From assembly GCF_000234665.1 (NCBI RefSeq), contig NC_018337.1, forward strand, positions 458,222 to 522,221: a DNA stretch of 64,000 nt, given 5' to 3'. Source of the DNA: Leishmania mexicana MHOM/GT/2001/U1103 (lineage: Eukaryota > Euglenozoa > Kinetoplastea > Trypanosomatida > Trypanosomatidae). The notes under the pieces were generated by a model, which ran no database searches, was not told where the DNA came from, and worked only from the letters and a program-made list of their open reading frames with translations. Made by a program: the position numbers and the translations under genes. Shown one piece after another: positions 1 to 10,102 of the stretch; position 1 is the stretch's first letter; each line of letters starts with the position of its first letter.

Positions 1-1525
1 CGTCGAACTCCCGCGCCAGGTCGATGGCGCGCGCAGACAGCAGCATGTTTACCCACACCAACATCAAGCAGAGCAGTGGGTGCTGGCGGAAATAGAGAAA
101 CGCACTGATCAGCAGGAGCTGGTAAGGAGTCGCTATGATGAGAATGGGCAGCAACGCATCAGGATGCCGCAGCAGCCACGCGTAGGAGCGCAGAATGCAC
201 GTCACGGCGACCGACATAGACAGGGCCATACACCCAAACAGGTGCGGCGCGTTGAGGCAGGTCAAGATCATCACACCCGACGTGAGTCCAAACACTGGGC
301 CACGCGCCACGGAAAAGCCGATGATGAAGAAAATAACCATAAAGAAGCCAATGTAGCGCATGGTGTGGATGTGGTGACGCCACCAGTCGTCCTCGACGTA
401 CGTGACGAATGCCTGCGAGGCTGAGGCATCAATGGGGTTGCACACGTTCTCCACCGTGGTGGGCGCAGACGCCTGCGTTGCGGCGGGGGGTTTGATGCTA
501 GAGAGAGAGCGGAGCGGCGACACATCACCACTTCCTCTAGCTGCGGTCGCCTCACCGCCACCGCCCCAGCGCGCCAGCTGCAGGGACGCCAGTGAAATGC
601 TGCTGCTGGAGGACGAGAAAGTGTTCTCTAGCGGCTGCGGAAACGGTGGTGGGCACGCCCCTGGGAGCACCTCGACATCGTTGCGGAGCTGTGTCTGCAC
701 CTGGCACCGTCGCCGGCCAATGAGTCGAAGGACGCTACTGCGGTCAAGCCTTCTATTCTCCAGCGGCGCCTCCCGCAGCACCGTCGTCAACACAAAGCAG
801 GTCTGTATCGCAAACACCGTCCACACCGCCGCAGTGACCCACGGCTCTCGGCCAGACCACTCCACAAAGGCGTTTGTGTGGCACAGAAGCGCCAGCACGA
901 CGCCCAGATTTGCAGAGATGACTCCGCAGATGACCAGGCGCGACTTTTTCTTCACGGTGAAACGCAGACGAGCGCGGAGGAGAGGATAGTCCATGCCGCG
1001 CTGCGTCGTGTAGGCGTCTACCATCGCCTCCGCCACACAATTCATGACCTTGTGCCCCACAGTGGCGACGGCGACCGCCAGCGTGGCAAACGGCGTCATG
1101 CGGGATGCGATAGAGCCGAGCCCGTACACGAGTGTCGACACGCGCGAGGTGCTAAACGGGCGCCGCTCCATCTCCTGCGTCACCGGGATCACGAGCACCC
1201 AGACGATCCGCTCGATCGCCGCATGCGTCAGCGCGACGACCATTGCCAGGAAAGGTATGTAATACACGCTGAACAGGAATCGCACGACAGTGTCAAGGTA
1301 GAAGGAGAACTCGTCAGGAAAGTACAGTGAGCGCACGGTAATGTGAATTAATTTGCCGATGGCCGTCACACGACGGCGCACATACACATACTGCGCTGTA
1401 GCGAACACGCGACTATGCTGCGCCAACACACGCAGTGCCTGCGTTAATGTGCTCCCGTCTGATGAATTTGCTGCATTCGCCGAGAGGGGCGCGTTGCCAG
1501 CTCCCCTACCCTGATCATACTCCAT
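1..1525 (-). CDS. Multi-pass membrane protein, 3' end beyond the window
   Basis: The frame is open from the ATG at 1525-1523 to the left edge (508 complete codons, no stop). An in-frame stop at 1541-1543 lies just upstream, so this ATG is the first possible start. The translation begins MEYDQGRGAG. Hydrophobic segments lie at about residues 80-115, 135-157, 196-215 and 230-249, and four or five more follow residue 390. A hydrophilic Ser/Pro-rich loop of roughly 110 residues (about 280-390) separates the two clusters. This is the layout of an integral membrane protein with a large central loop. I do not recognise the family: there is no transporter signature, no ABC motif and no obvious catalytic residue. 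GC-rich third positions continue along the whole frame, supporting real coding. Its upstream neighbour in the transcription unit is a retroelement relic and then the acyltransferase. The C-terminus is needed before a function can be proposed. Confidence 0.75.
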   Translation of the reverse strand, partial: MEYDQGRGAGNAPLSANAANSSDGSTLTQALRVLAQHSRVFATAQYVYVRRRVTAIGKLIHITVRSLYFPDEFSFYLDTVVRFLFSVYYIPFLAMVVALTHAAIERIVWVLVIPVTQEMERRPFSTSRVSTLVYGLGSIASRMTPFATLAVAVATVGHKVMNCVAEAMVDAYTTQRGMDYPLLRARLRFTVKKKSRLVICGVISANLGVVLALLCHTNAFVEWSGREPWVTAAVWTVFAIQTCFVLTTVLREAPLENRRLDRSSVLRLIGRRRCQVQTQLRNDVEVLPGACPPPFPQPLENTFSSSSSSISLASLQLARWGGGGEATAARGSGDVSPLRSLSSIKPPAATQASAPTTVENVCNPIDASASQAFVTYVEDDWWRHHIHTMRYIGFFMVIFFIIGFSVARGPVFGLTSGVMILTCLNAPHLFGCMALSMSVAVTCILRSYAWLLRHPDALLPILIIATPYQLLLISAFLYFRQHPLLCLMLVWVNMLLSARAIDLAREFD

Positions 1526-2439
1526 CTCCGTCGGCAGCGCCTATCAGCATCCCTTCGTTTTCTGGAAGGAGAGAAGAATGGGGAAGAGGCACGCACCACC
1601 AGAAAAGATAGACGGAGTGAGAGGGCGACGCGCACAGAGAGGCAAGATCAGTGGAGGGGCAGTGCACGAAACAAAACCGCAGCGGCAACGCCACCCACCA
1701 ATTCACCCACACGGACGGAAGCTTAATATGTGCAGGGGAGATTCGCGTGTGGGGTGAGAGGGAGAGCGAGATTCGGTACGAGGGACAGCACGTGTCGATC
1801 ACACGTGCAAAGGCTAACGGCGTGTGCCTCCTGCACTCTTCTTCTCACGCAGCCGTGTCGCGAATGACTCAGAGAGAGAGAGGGACAAGGAACAGGCCGC
1901 ACAGCCTCGAGAAACAACAACGAGGCAAGAGGCTAAGCAGACAAACCCTGGATAACGGAAGCGCGCGCCTGCGTCAATCTGTGTATAGGCAAGCGCGCGC
2001 CTGTATGAACACGTCCGTTTCTTTGCCTGCGTGAGGGAGGTGTTGAAAAAGGGAAGGAGATGTGAGAGATGTGAGTTTTACACCCCGAGGCCATTGGATG
2101 AGTTGGCATGTCCGTTTCCGTCGATCCGACTTCCTTGTGTGTGTGTGTGTGTGTGTGAGGAGGGCGGTGGGTGCGATCGGGCTGCTTACACCGACGCCAT
2201 ATCGGCGGAAATCGAGTGCGTCTTTTCATGCAACAGCACAGACGCGCGTATAAGCCGGTGCTTGCGTACAGGCGAGAGCGCGAAGCCACCCGCCCTTCCA
2301 GCTTCCTGTCGCACCTCCCCGTGTCGCCAGTTCTGCTCCTTCGCGGCTGGTATGCCGGATCGCGGCTTAGTCTGTCCGTGGGGTTCTCGTTGGATTCAAT
2401 GTAACGGGGTGTAGATCACGTATGACAGGGGGGTGGGCA
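1526..2439. other. Intergenic: leader of the leftmost gene
   Basis: No supportable gene. The minus strand is pyrimidine-rich (CTCTCTCT-type runs around 1750-1900), as expected upstream of a spliced-leader acceptor. A (GT)n run lies at about 2136-2158. Short open frames on both strands have no coding character. Confidence 0.6.
2136..2158. repeat. (GT)n microsatellite
   Basis: About eleven uninterrupted GT units in the spacer upstream of the leftmost gene. Similar CA/GT runs occur in several other spacers of the window. Confidence 0.9.
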
Positions 2440-4560
2440 TGCTTTCATGAAGCTCTGCGTTGACTGCATGACTGTGTGAGCAGTCTTTGCTCGAAGCAGC
2501 GATGGCAGACGCACTACCCACACGAAGGTGAGCCGCAGCTTCAGCAGGCAAGAAAAGGCGCCGCTCATGCGCAGCGCACCGCTCAGTGCTCTGCTGCACT
2601 TACACGGTCGGCGGGGCCGTGGCCCCATCTCGTGCCCGCCATGCTGGCTTGCTCTGTCGCCAGCTTCACGCACGCGGCACCCCATCTGCGCAATGACGCG
2701 TCGGCGCAGAGGCTGTACACCGCACCGGTCGTCGTCGTCGGCCTGGTAAGCGGTGGTGTATTCGCAGCAGCCCACCTGTACCCCTTGTCCAGTTCACCCT
2801 GAGCGCTCCCAGACAGCGCGGCCAGCGATCGGCCACCCAGCAACATAGCGCGACCCCCATTGGAGGACAGTTGACTCGCCCCTTCGAAAACCAGAAAAAA
2901 TGCATGCGCAGGAACCATCACGACCAGGGCCCTGAGCTGTAGTCGTCCGCAAGACACCCTCGGGCTACTCCATTGTGATGTCTCCAGCTGACGCCGCGCG
3001 CCGCTTTCCGACAGTTTTTTCTCCAAGGCAGACGACCTTCGCATTGCGGCGGCACATCACCCATGCAACACGTGGGGGAGAGCGACGTCAGCTTCGTCAC
3101 GGTGGACAGGGACCTTCGACCGGCATGCCGTCTGCATGGCCGACCCCGCTGCCTGCCTCACCGCTCGACACGTGCCTGCAATCCGCATGCGGCCTATCCA
3201 CACATCAACTCGCACATGCCTAGCACGTCGCGCGGCGTTGCAGGGGGCGACCAGCCAATGGTGCTGCCGCCACCTGCATCGCTTCAGGGCGTAACGCTTC
3301 ACCTCACTGACCCAGCTCCCAGCCGATAGACCCTCCCGCCAGCGGCGCCCAACACGGCTGGGGGCATCAGCCCCTCAGGCACGGGTCCCGGGGAGAGCGA
3401 CGCTTTTCGGTCCGCCACTCCACCAGCGTCGCACAGCACGCAGAGCCACGCCGAGCAGGTCAGTCGGACGCCGGCCACGTATACCTCCGCTGCCACAGTA
3501 CAGGCCGTCTCCTCACCAGACCCTCTTCCTCACCCACCACGGAGCAGACGCAGCCGGCCGCGCAGCTGCGTTAGCCGCAGCGCTCCATCATGTCGGCCCC
3601 CGAGTGCTGCGACACGTTCCTCCGACACGGTCGCCGGGCTCTATGGCGAGGACACACCGCGCGGATCGCGCACGCAGCAGTTTCCACAGCTCTCCCGTCG
3701 GGCGTCACCGCGATGGCCACCTTGCCATGCACACACAGCCGTGGTATCCACGGTTACCACCCAGAGGCATGGCGCGGCGCCGGTAGTGGCTCGTCCGCTG
3801 CACGAGGCACGTCAGCGAGCCAGTCCCCAGATGAGGTGCCTCGTGCAGATGCTCGCTGTCGGTGCGGAGAGTGAGGCCGCCGAGTAGTGCAAACCGGGGG
3901 GGGGGCAGTGCTTACCGAGCAGCTCTCTCATATCCAGCAGCGGACCAGCGGTGCATCTGTCCGCTCAGCCTTCCATGCCGCTGCCAGCACGAGCCGGCAC
4001 ACGCTGTGTCTGCCCTGCAGCGACGCCTTGCGTGCATGCCACGCGCCGAGCACGGAGAAGGGGATGCGGAAGAGCGCCCGCGGACCCGCCCCCGTGGGTG
4101 TCGGTCCGCGATGGAGCTCCTCAGAGGCGGCAGCATCCATGCCTTCCCAGACCCGCTGCCACTCGTCCCATGGCAGCATCCGCTTCGTTTCCCCGGCAGC
4201 GGGCGCGGGCGGCTGTCCATGAATCAGCTCGCAGCCGCCTCGAGGCGATGGATGCCCTCCTCCGACACCCGCACCCCCTCCCTCAGCAGCATGGTGATCG
4301 AGCCGTCCGCCAGTCAGAATCCCCACGTGTGCAGGACGCCCGCCCTTCCCCCGGTCTCCAGTGCTCATGAGATGTCACCGGTAGCCGGTGTAATCCGTCT
4401 GAGGCCCCGCAAATGTGAGGCCGCGCGGGGCTTGGCCATACATGAGAATGGCCATGCACAGCTGCTTTTCCGCACTCAGCCCATCGCAACGCGGCGCACG
4501 CGCACCCGCTCCCGCCCATCTCTGCACCATTAAGACCACAGCCGCGCACGGAACACACCT
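2440..4560 (-). mobile_element. Degenerate retroelement relic with RT palm and RNase H remnants (DIRS/VIPER/TATE-like)
   Basis: The block is GC-rich, with no intact gene but long overlapping frames. Reading the minus strand and moving between frames, pieces appear in polymerase order. At about 3299-3337 there is a GGRVYRLGAGSVR segment. At 3174-3215 there is a palm-like stretch, VRVDVWIGRMRIAG, in the place where such elements carry a YVDN-type active site followed by IAG. At 2673-2717 there is YSLCADASLRRWGA, which looks like the first RNase H strand with its catalytic Asp; a tGtRW motif and an AEhRAL motif follow near 2590-2640. At 2450-2530 there is HLRVGSASAIAASSKDC and then AVNAEL, which resembles the VDNTSAIAAL...NAEL part of RNase H with the Asp-Asn lost. 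This pattern fits tyrosine-recombinase retroelements (DIRS, VIPER, TATE) better than ingi/L1Tc. Frameshifts and stops show it is dead. The part at 3340-4560 is similar in composition but I could not assign domains in it. Confidence 0.5.
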
Positions 4561-5839
4561 CTCCGGCACACCTCCGATAGCGTGAGAGAGAGATGCAGCG
4601 GAGTCAGACCAATGGAGTCTACGGTGAGGCGTTTCGGCGCCTGGTCACACAGGCTATATGTACATATATATATACGGGTGGTGGTGGTGGTGAGTGCTGC
4701 ATGCATGGGCGGTGGCTACAGCACGTGTTTCATGTGTCCTCTACTGCACATATGTATGTTCGTGTGGGCCAAGATGTATGATGTGCAGTTAGCAGCGGTG
4801 CATCGACACACAGTTGCCACGGTGAACAGACAAGGCGGTGTTGCCGCTGAAGTGCGAGGGACAGAGAAGTGAAGTGGAACTGGAGGTAGTAGCAGCGTTC
4901 TCTCTGCTATGTGTGGTACAGAGCAACCCTCGCACGAAACGTATGGGTCGGCGAGTGGGTTGAGCGGTACCGTGGAGGATGGGCGTGCCTGTATGGGCCA
5001 CAACGGTCGGGGGACCATGAGTTGCGTTCTCGCACGGCCACGCAACGCCAACGAAGGCAGCCACCTCGTCGCCTTCGTGCGTACACATGTCTTGTCTCGT
5101 CCCCCCTTTCTTCAACATCCTCTTTCATCGCGTTTAGTTCGGGCTAAGATCAGCATTGATCGCCTGCGGATCAACAGATGGGGCCATCCGGTGCCTCATG
5201 TGCACCGGGGACGAGGGGCACCACCAAGGAAAGAAAAAAGGCCAGAGAGGGGTGGGGGCTGAGTGCAGCGGCACCACGATAGTAAGAGAAAGAGGAGGAA
5301 CGACGCGGCAGATGCGAAAATCGGGGGCAACATCAGGCGAGCTGACGCGTGCTCGCTCTCTGCGCGTTTTTTTTTGGCGGGGGGGGGGGCGCACGGACGC
5401 GATGCGTGTACAGTAAACGGTAGACGGACAGGGAGTGAGGGGGGAGGGAGGGAGAGTCGGCCGGCGTACCAACGTTGCCCTCATGTAATGAGAAGAAAAG
5501 ATGGCAGATTACAGGGAAGCGTGTGACGAAGACAGAACAGAAGAATCAGAGAGAGAGCCGTCCAGACGCACATAAATTGGCAGACAGCCCATCGAAATTG
5601 TCCAGTCAAAGCGGGAGAGAAGCACCAGAGGAGCTGGTGCGCGTGATTTGTCGCGTTGAGGTGTGACGGAGCGTGATTAGACACGCCGTGTGCGTCCCGG
5701 CGCGCCTCCTCCCCCCTACCTCCCATGGGACACTGTTTTTACACCAAGCTGCACCTTCCCTCTTCGTCACTGCCAAGCGCACTGTCAGTCACCTGCCTCC
5801 CCTTTCTGACCAAGCGTGACACACATCCACGCAAATGCC
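4561..5839. other. Intergenic: 3' UTR side of the acyltransferase gene
   Basis: No supportable gene. Contents are a short TA-rich patch with GGT repeats near 4655-4692, a T run followed by a long G run at about 5367-5390, and purine-rich plus-strand (pyrimidine-rich minus-strand) tracts around 5220-5560. These fit an untranslated region carrying polyadenylation and splicing signals. Confidence 0.6.
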
Positions 5840-8800
5840 TCACATCTTGGATGGCTGCGTCAGCTCCCGATACACTGCCAGAACACGCTCTTGAATGGCT
5901 GCCTTGTCGATCGTCATCCCTTCCGCTGCAGAGGGGTGCCACCACAGAGCCTGTATCTGTGCCGACAGCATCTCGAGGCGAGCCAGCACTGCCTCTTGCC
6001 CTAATAACCCGACCGTGTACGCGACGACTCCTCTGCTCACCTTCGACTGGCCAGGCGCCGTTGTAGCAGGCACGCGCTTTATCTGCAAGAGCGAGAGCGC
6101 GATGAGGCTCTCGTAGTAGTGTTGCAGCGTCTCCCTGTTGGCCGCCACTACATAGCGCAGCTTGTGCTCCGCATACAGGGTGCCACACGCTCGCTGCGTC
6201 GCCGTCACCACATCGGCAGCCCCGAGTGGCTGACCAGGGTATGCCGCCAGCAGTGCCGACGCAGCCACCACCACCGTGTAGAGCGCCTCCACGTGAGGGC
6301 AGATGAGCTGGAGGAGGAAGTAGTAGTACTGCGTAACGGGCACGTGCACAACAGTGTCGCCGTGCGTGTCGGCACCAGATAGCTGGGAGGACACGGTATG
6401 CTCCTCTACGCATTGCTGAAATTGGCTTACAGTACAGTCCAGCCACGACGCAAAGCTCACTGGCGCTGCCTCGGCGTAGTTGGGGAACTCAACGGACAGT
6501 AGCCGCTGCAACAGCTGGGTCTGATTGCTCAGCACGTCCGTCTTCACGGAGCGAACCCCGCACAGCATCGCCCCGTCGGCGCCGGATGGTGGACGGTGTG
6601 GCGTTGTGGCGGAGCCGAACGCCTGCGCGACGACGGCGACGAGGGCCTCGTCCATACAAACGTGGATGAGCTGATTGGTGCTAATGTTGACGGCGAGCCT
6701 GGTCACCACGTCGTCGGGTCGGTATGTCACGTTCGACATCTCGTCCGTGATGATGTAGCGGTAGAGGTTGGTCAGCGCGAGTGTTACGACCTCAGCAGGG
6801 CTCAACTCGGAGGCCTCCACCGAGAGCTGAGCACCGCGCTCGCACAAGCGGCTACGCAGCCACTTGACCCCCTGATGCACCTTTTCTAACGGCATGGCGG
6901 CCGCCGCGGTGGTGTCACTGCCCTTCTTCGACCTTGTCGTTGCTGTGCAGTAGTAAGGGCCAAGACACTCGACTACTGCAGCCACCATCGATGCCGGGGT
7001 GATGATCGTGTTACGCTGCAGTTTGTACATTATGTGCCACGCGACGGTGGTGAGGAGAGGGATCGGGGTAATGGAGCTGCCTTTGGCAATGGACGGCGTG
7101 GTATCGAGTGTCTTGCACACCGACGCGGTTGCGGAGGCTGGCGCGGCCAGATATTGGAGCTGCTCACCCTTAGGCTGAAAGGGCAGCGGGCACTGCCGCG
7201 GGTGCTCCTTGAGGGAGCGCAGCGACACGGGCTCGCCAATGTGGATGTTAATGTTGCCGTGCATGCGCTCGAGTAGACTTCGGGCTTTCAGCATGTTCGT
7301 CGGGTTCTCCCTCGGTTTCGGAACGCCCAAGAGCTCCTTGGCATGTGTGGTGGCCTCGAGGACCTCGTCGTAGGTGAGGCTGACCGGCATAATGAGCACG
7401 TCGTCAAGCTCCTGCTGACCTGGTTCGTAGAAGGTGTTGCAGACAAACTTGAGAAGGCCCAGCTTCGGCGCCATTGTCTTGCCGGTGCGACTCCGCGTTC
7501 CCTCAATGAAGAACTCGATAGGGCGGCGTGCACGCACCAGGTGCCGCACATACTCCTTCAGCAGCGCGGCGTACAGCGGGTCGTCGCGGAAGGAGCGGCG
7601 CATAAAAAAGGCGCCGCTGCCCCGCATCAGGGTCGCGAAGATGCCCATGCTAAGAAAGTCTTCTCCAGCCACGATGTGCGGCAGCGGCAACCGCATGAGC
7701 GCCAGCACCTCGGAGAGAATGAGGAAGTCAATGTAAGAGCGGTGCAGCGGAACGAAGACGACGGCCACGCGCGGCATGGCGAAGTAGCGGTGGAGGCGCT
7801 CATAGGCGCCGTTGTTGACGTCGACGCGGCCGTAGATACTGCGGAAGATCGCACGGATCATGAGACCCATGGCGCGACAATGAACGTGATTCAGTGCATC
7901 GCCGCACTGCAGCAGAAGACTTTTTGCTCGGGCCTCCACATCTTTTTTCGATGCCCCGTCTTTGGCAGCCAAAGCGGTCATGAGCCGCTGGATGTCCGGC
8001 TGCGCGATGATGGAGGTGAGCACCTGCGGCGTCATGCCAGGTGTCATGTCACCGCGCCAGCCGTTCGCCGTCATGCCGATGCGATGAAGAAACACGAAGC
8101 AATCGAAGTACTTGTGCAGACGGGACGGAAACGGCGGGATGCGCTCGGCACCGTGGAACACGAAGTCATTGGTGAAGTAGCGCCGCGGCTCTGGAAAGGC
8201 GAAAGGGGGTTCGGCGGCAGAAGCAGCTACCTCCGGCTTGGCTGCGGCACTGACGACAGGAGAATCGCGTACTACTCTGACGATGCTCGCACTGTCAGCC
8301 ACCTGCGGTGCGCGGGAGCGACTCCCAGCGTGCTGTAAGCCGGACGAAGACCGCAGAACACACCGTGCCAGGTGCTCAAGCACTGCCCGGGCAATCACCG
8401 ACACATACGCCTCCCAGTCCACCTCAACGAGCGCCACACACTGGTGATAGGGCATGAGTGTGTAGTGCGATGTCAGGCGACGCAGCAGCGAGTGATACAA
8501 CGTCAAGTTGAAGTCATCGAGGCGGTATGGCGGAGCGGAGAAGGACGAGGACGCTGTACGCCTGCGCGTGGCGGCAAAGGCAGCAGATGCCTTGTCTTGC
8601 GCCGCTGCCACGCGTGCAGCACGCTCGATGTAGCGGACAACGCTGTCCATTTGCGTCACATACGCCTTTAGAGCCTGCGCCGCCTCGGCATTACTGATCT
8701 CTTCGATGAGACGCTGTCGCCGCTGATACGCGCGCCATCCTTCCAGGGCGTAGGCGGCCGCGCGCGGCTCCGGCCCAAAGTTAACCAAATCCGCCACGCT

Positions 8801-10102
8801 AAACGGGAACTGCAGAATCGGCGCCGGCGTCAGCACGCCAGCCACGGGAAACGCCGACGAAATCTGGTCGGCAAATCGACCGTAATAACTCATCAGATAC
8901 TCGCCCACCATGCCCCACACCAGTGAGGCCTCGCCAGGCTTGCGTGATTCGGCAACTGCGAAGGATGCCATACAGTGTCGCGTGACACACTGCGCCGGCG
9001 GCGTTGACGTTGCCGTTGCCGTTGCCGTTGCCGTCTCGGCAGCAGCAGCGGCGTGCGAGGATGCAGGCGAAGAGCCGCAGTACTGCATCTCCTCGGCACA
9101 CTCCACACACTCTGGTAACTCGCCGTGCCACAGCCATATGTATCCCAAGAAAGCGGCATTCAGAGCGACGTCGACGGGTGTTATAGTGGCTGGCTCACTT
9201 CGGCTGACAGGGAAGTGCCGGAGCACGCCGAGGGCGTTGGCGGCGCACAGCACTGGAAGCGTGCCGCCGTGTGAAATACCCGACGCGGCTTGAACGGCGG
9301 CCTCCGTCGCACCGAACTCCAGCGCAGGCGGGTCCATAGCGTATGCGTAGGCGAGGAGCACCACCCAGTCCACCGCCGTGGCGACCTCCTTCGCGATGCT
9401 CGACAGCATTGCGCACGCAGCAGGGCGATAGACGTCGTCAGCGAGAATGACAAGACTGCCGCGCACCCGGGTCTGTTGAGAAGCGGTCTCGGCGGCTTGT
9501 GAAGCGCCAGCATCACTCCAAAGACGGCGCAGAAAGCTATCGTACGCCCTGAGCCCGCTTTCCGTGTCTGGACTCAGCGACTGCGCACTCAGCACCAGCA
9601 CAAAAACAGAATCCGCAACACTGGGCACACCACTGCTCCCGTCAGATCCCGCAGTGACGTCTCGTGAGGATGCCTCGAAGTTCGTCTCGCCAAGTGCGCC
9701 GCTGCCGAGCAGATAAATTCGATGCAACATCGGCCCAATCTCCTCCGCCTTGGGTGACACCCCACCATAGTAGAACTGTGTCATGTGCGTCATAGACCTG
9801 CCGCGGCGTGCGGCGCGGCTCGCACGAAGTTTTGCCTCTACTTGGTGCACGGTGCCCATGAAGTCTCTAGTGGTGGCAGCAGCTTCGGCGGAGCTGCGCG
9901 CCGTGTGGGGGCTATCGTTGCCGGACGATGGGCTGCTGCTCTTCACTGGAATGCCGTCGACGAGCACGCGGCAGTTCAGCGGCACGAGGGGGGACGTGGC
10001 GATCGCGCAAGCACATGCCGCAGTGAGGCCATCGATGGGCGCGACCAACACGACCTGCTTGCACTCCTCTGGAAGCGCTAGCCGAGGTGGTGGGAAGCTC
10101 AT
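5840..10102 (-). CDS. DAT: Dihydroxyacetone-phosphate/glycerol-3-phosphate acyltransferase, glycosomal
   Basis: The product transfers an acyl chain from acyl-CoA to sn-1 of dihydroxyacetone phosphate or glycerol-3-phosphate, the first step of ether-lipid and glycerolipid synthesis. The 1420-residue product (ATG at 10102-10100) carries the acyltransferase blocks in order: HRSYID (residues 787-792; catalytic His and Asp), GAFFMRRSF (830-838), FFIEGTRSRTGK (864-875) and a LIMPVSLTYDEV block (903-914). The last three residues are SKM, a type 1 peroxisomal/glycosomal signal, which places it in the glycosome. The family core is about 500 residues, so nearly 800 residues precede it. This N-terminal part has a Rossmann-like opening (VVLVAPIDG) and a segment around 215-260 that could be a diverged nucleotide-binding fold; that is inference. 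Size, motifs and PTS1 match what I recall of the single Leishmania DAT required for fast growth. A hexanucleotide repeat encodes alternating Thr-Ala near residue 360. Confidence 0.93.
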   Translation of the reverse strand: MSFPPPRLALPEECKQVVLVAPIDGLTAACACAIATSPLVPLNCRVLVDGIPVKSSSPSSGNDSPHTARSSAEAAATTRDFMGTVHQVEAKLRASRAARRGRSMTHMTQFYYGGVSPKAEEIGPMLHRIYLLGSGALGETNFEASSRDVTAGSDGSSGVPSVADSVFVLVLSAQSLSPDTESGLRAYDSFLRRLWSDAGASQAAETASQQTRVRGSLVILADDVYRPAACAMLSSIAKEVATAVDWVVLLAYAYAMDPPALEFGATEAAVQAASGISHGGTLPVLCAANALGVLRHFPVSRSEPATITPVDVALNAAFLGYIWLWHGELPECVECAEEMQYCGSSPASSHAAAAAETATATATATSTPPAQCVTRHCMASFAVAESRKPGEASLVWGMVGEYLMSYYGRFADQISSAFPVAGVLTPAPILQFPFSVADLVNFGPEPRAAAYALEGWRAYQRRQRLIEEISNAEAAQALKAYVTQMDSVVRYIERAARVAAAQDKASAAFAATRRRTASSSFSAPPYRLDDFNLTLYHSLLRRLTSHYTLMPYHQCVALVEVDWEAYVSVIARAVLEHLARCVLRSSSGLQHAGSRSRAPQVADSASIVRVVRDSPVVSAAAKPEVAASAAEPPFAFPEPRRYFTNDFVFHGAERIPPFPSRLHKYFDCFVFLHRIGMTANGWRGDMTPGMTPQVLTSIIAQPDIQRLMTALAAKDGASKKDVEARAKSLLLQCGDALNHVHCRAMGLMIRAIFRSIYGRVDVNNGAYERLHRYFAMPRVAVVFVPLHRSYIDFLILSEVLALMRLPLPHIVAGEDFLSMGIFATLMRGSGAFFMRRSFRDDPLYAALLKEYVRHLVRARRPIEFFIEGTRSRTGKTMAPKLGLLKFVCNTFYEPGQQELDDVLIMPVSLTYDEVLEATTHAKELLGVPKPRENPTNMLKARSLLERMHGNINIHIGEPVSLRSLKEHPRQCPLPFQPKGEQLQYLAAPASATASVCKTLDTTPSIAKGSSITPIPLLTTVAWHIMYKLQRNTIITPASMVAAVVECLGPYYCTATTRSKKGSDTTAAAAMPLEKVHQGVKWLRSRLCERGAQLSVEASELSPAEVVTLALTNLYRYIITDEMSNVTYRPDDVVTRLAVNISTNQLIHVCMDEALVAVVAQAFGSATTPHRPPSGADGAMLCGVRSVKTDVLSNQTQLLQRLLSVEFPNYAEAAPVSFASWLDCTVSQFQQCVEEHTVSSQLSGADTHGDTVVHVPVTQYYYFLLQLICPHVEALYTVVVAASALLAAYPGQPLGAADVVTATQRACGTLYAEHKLRYVVAANRETLQHYYESLIALSLLQIKRVPATTAPGQSKVSRGVVAYTVGLLGQEAVLARLEMLSAQIQALWWHPSAAEGMTIDKAAIQERVLAVYRELTQPSKM
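9002..9034. repeat. In-frame GTTGCC hexanucleotide repeat in the acyltransferase gene
   Basis: About five tandem units of GTTGCC (first unit GTTGAC). On the minus strand they encode alternating Thr-Ala at about residues 357-366 of the acyltransferase. Unit gain or loss would keep the frame, so length variation between strains is likely. Confidence 0.8.

Noticed and set aside
3862..4533. 223-codon plus-strand frame and several overlapping frames in 2400-4570
   Set aside because: High GC keeps many frames open on both strands. The meaningful signal is the fragmented minus-strand retroelement relic; no plus-strand protein looks real.
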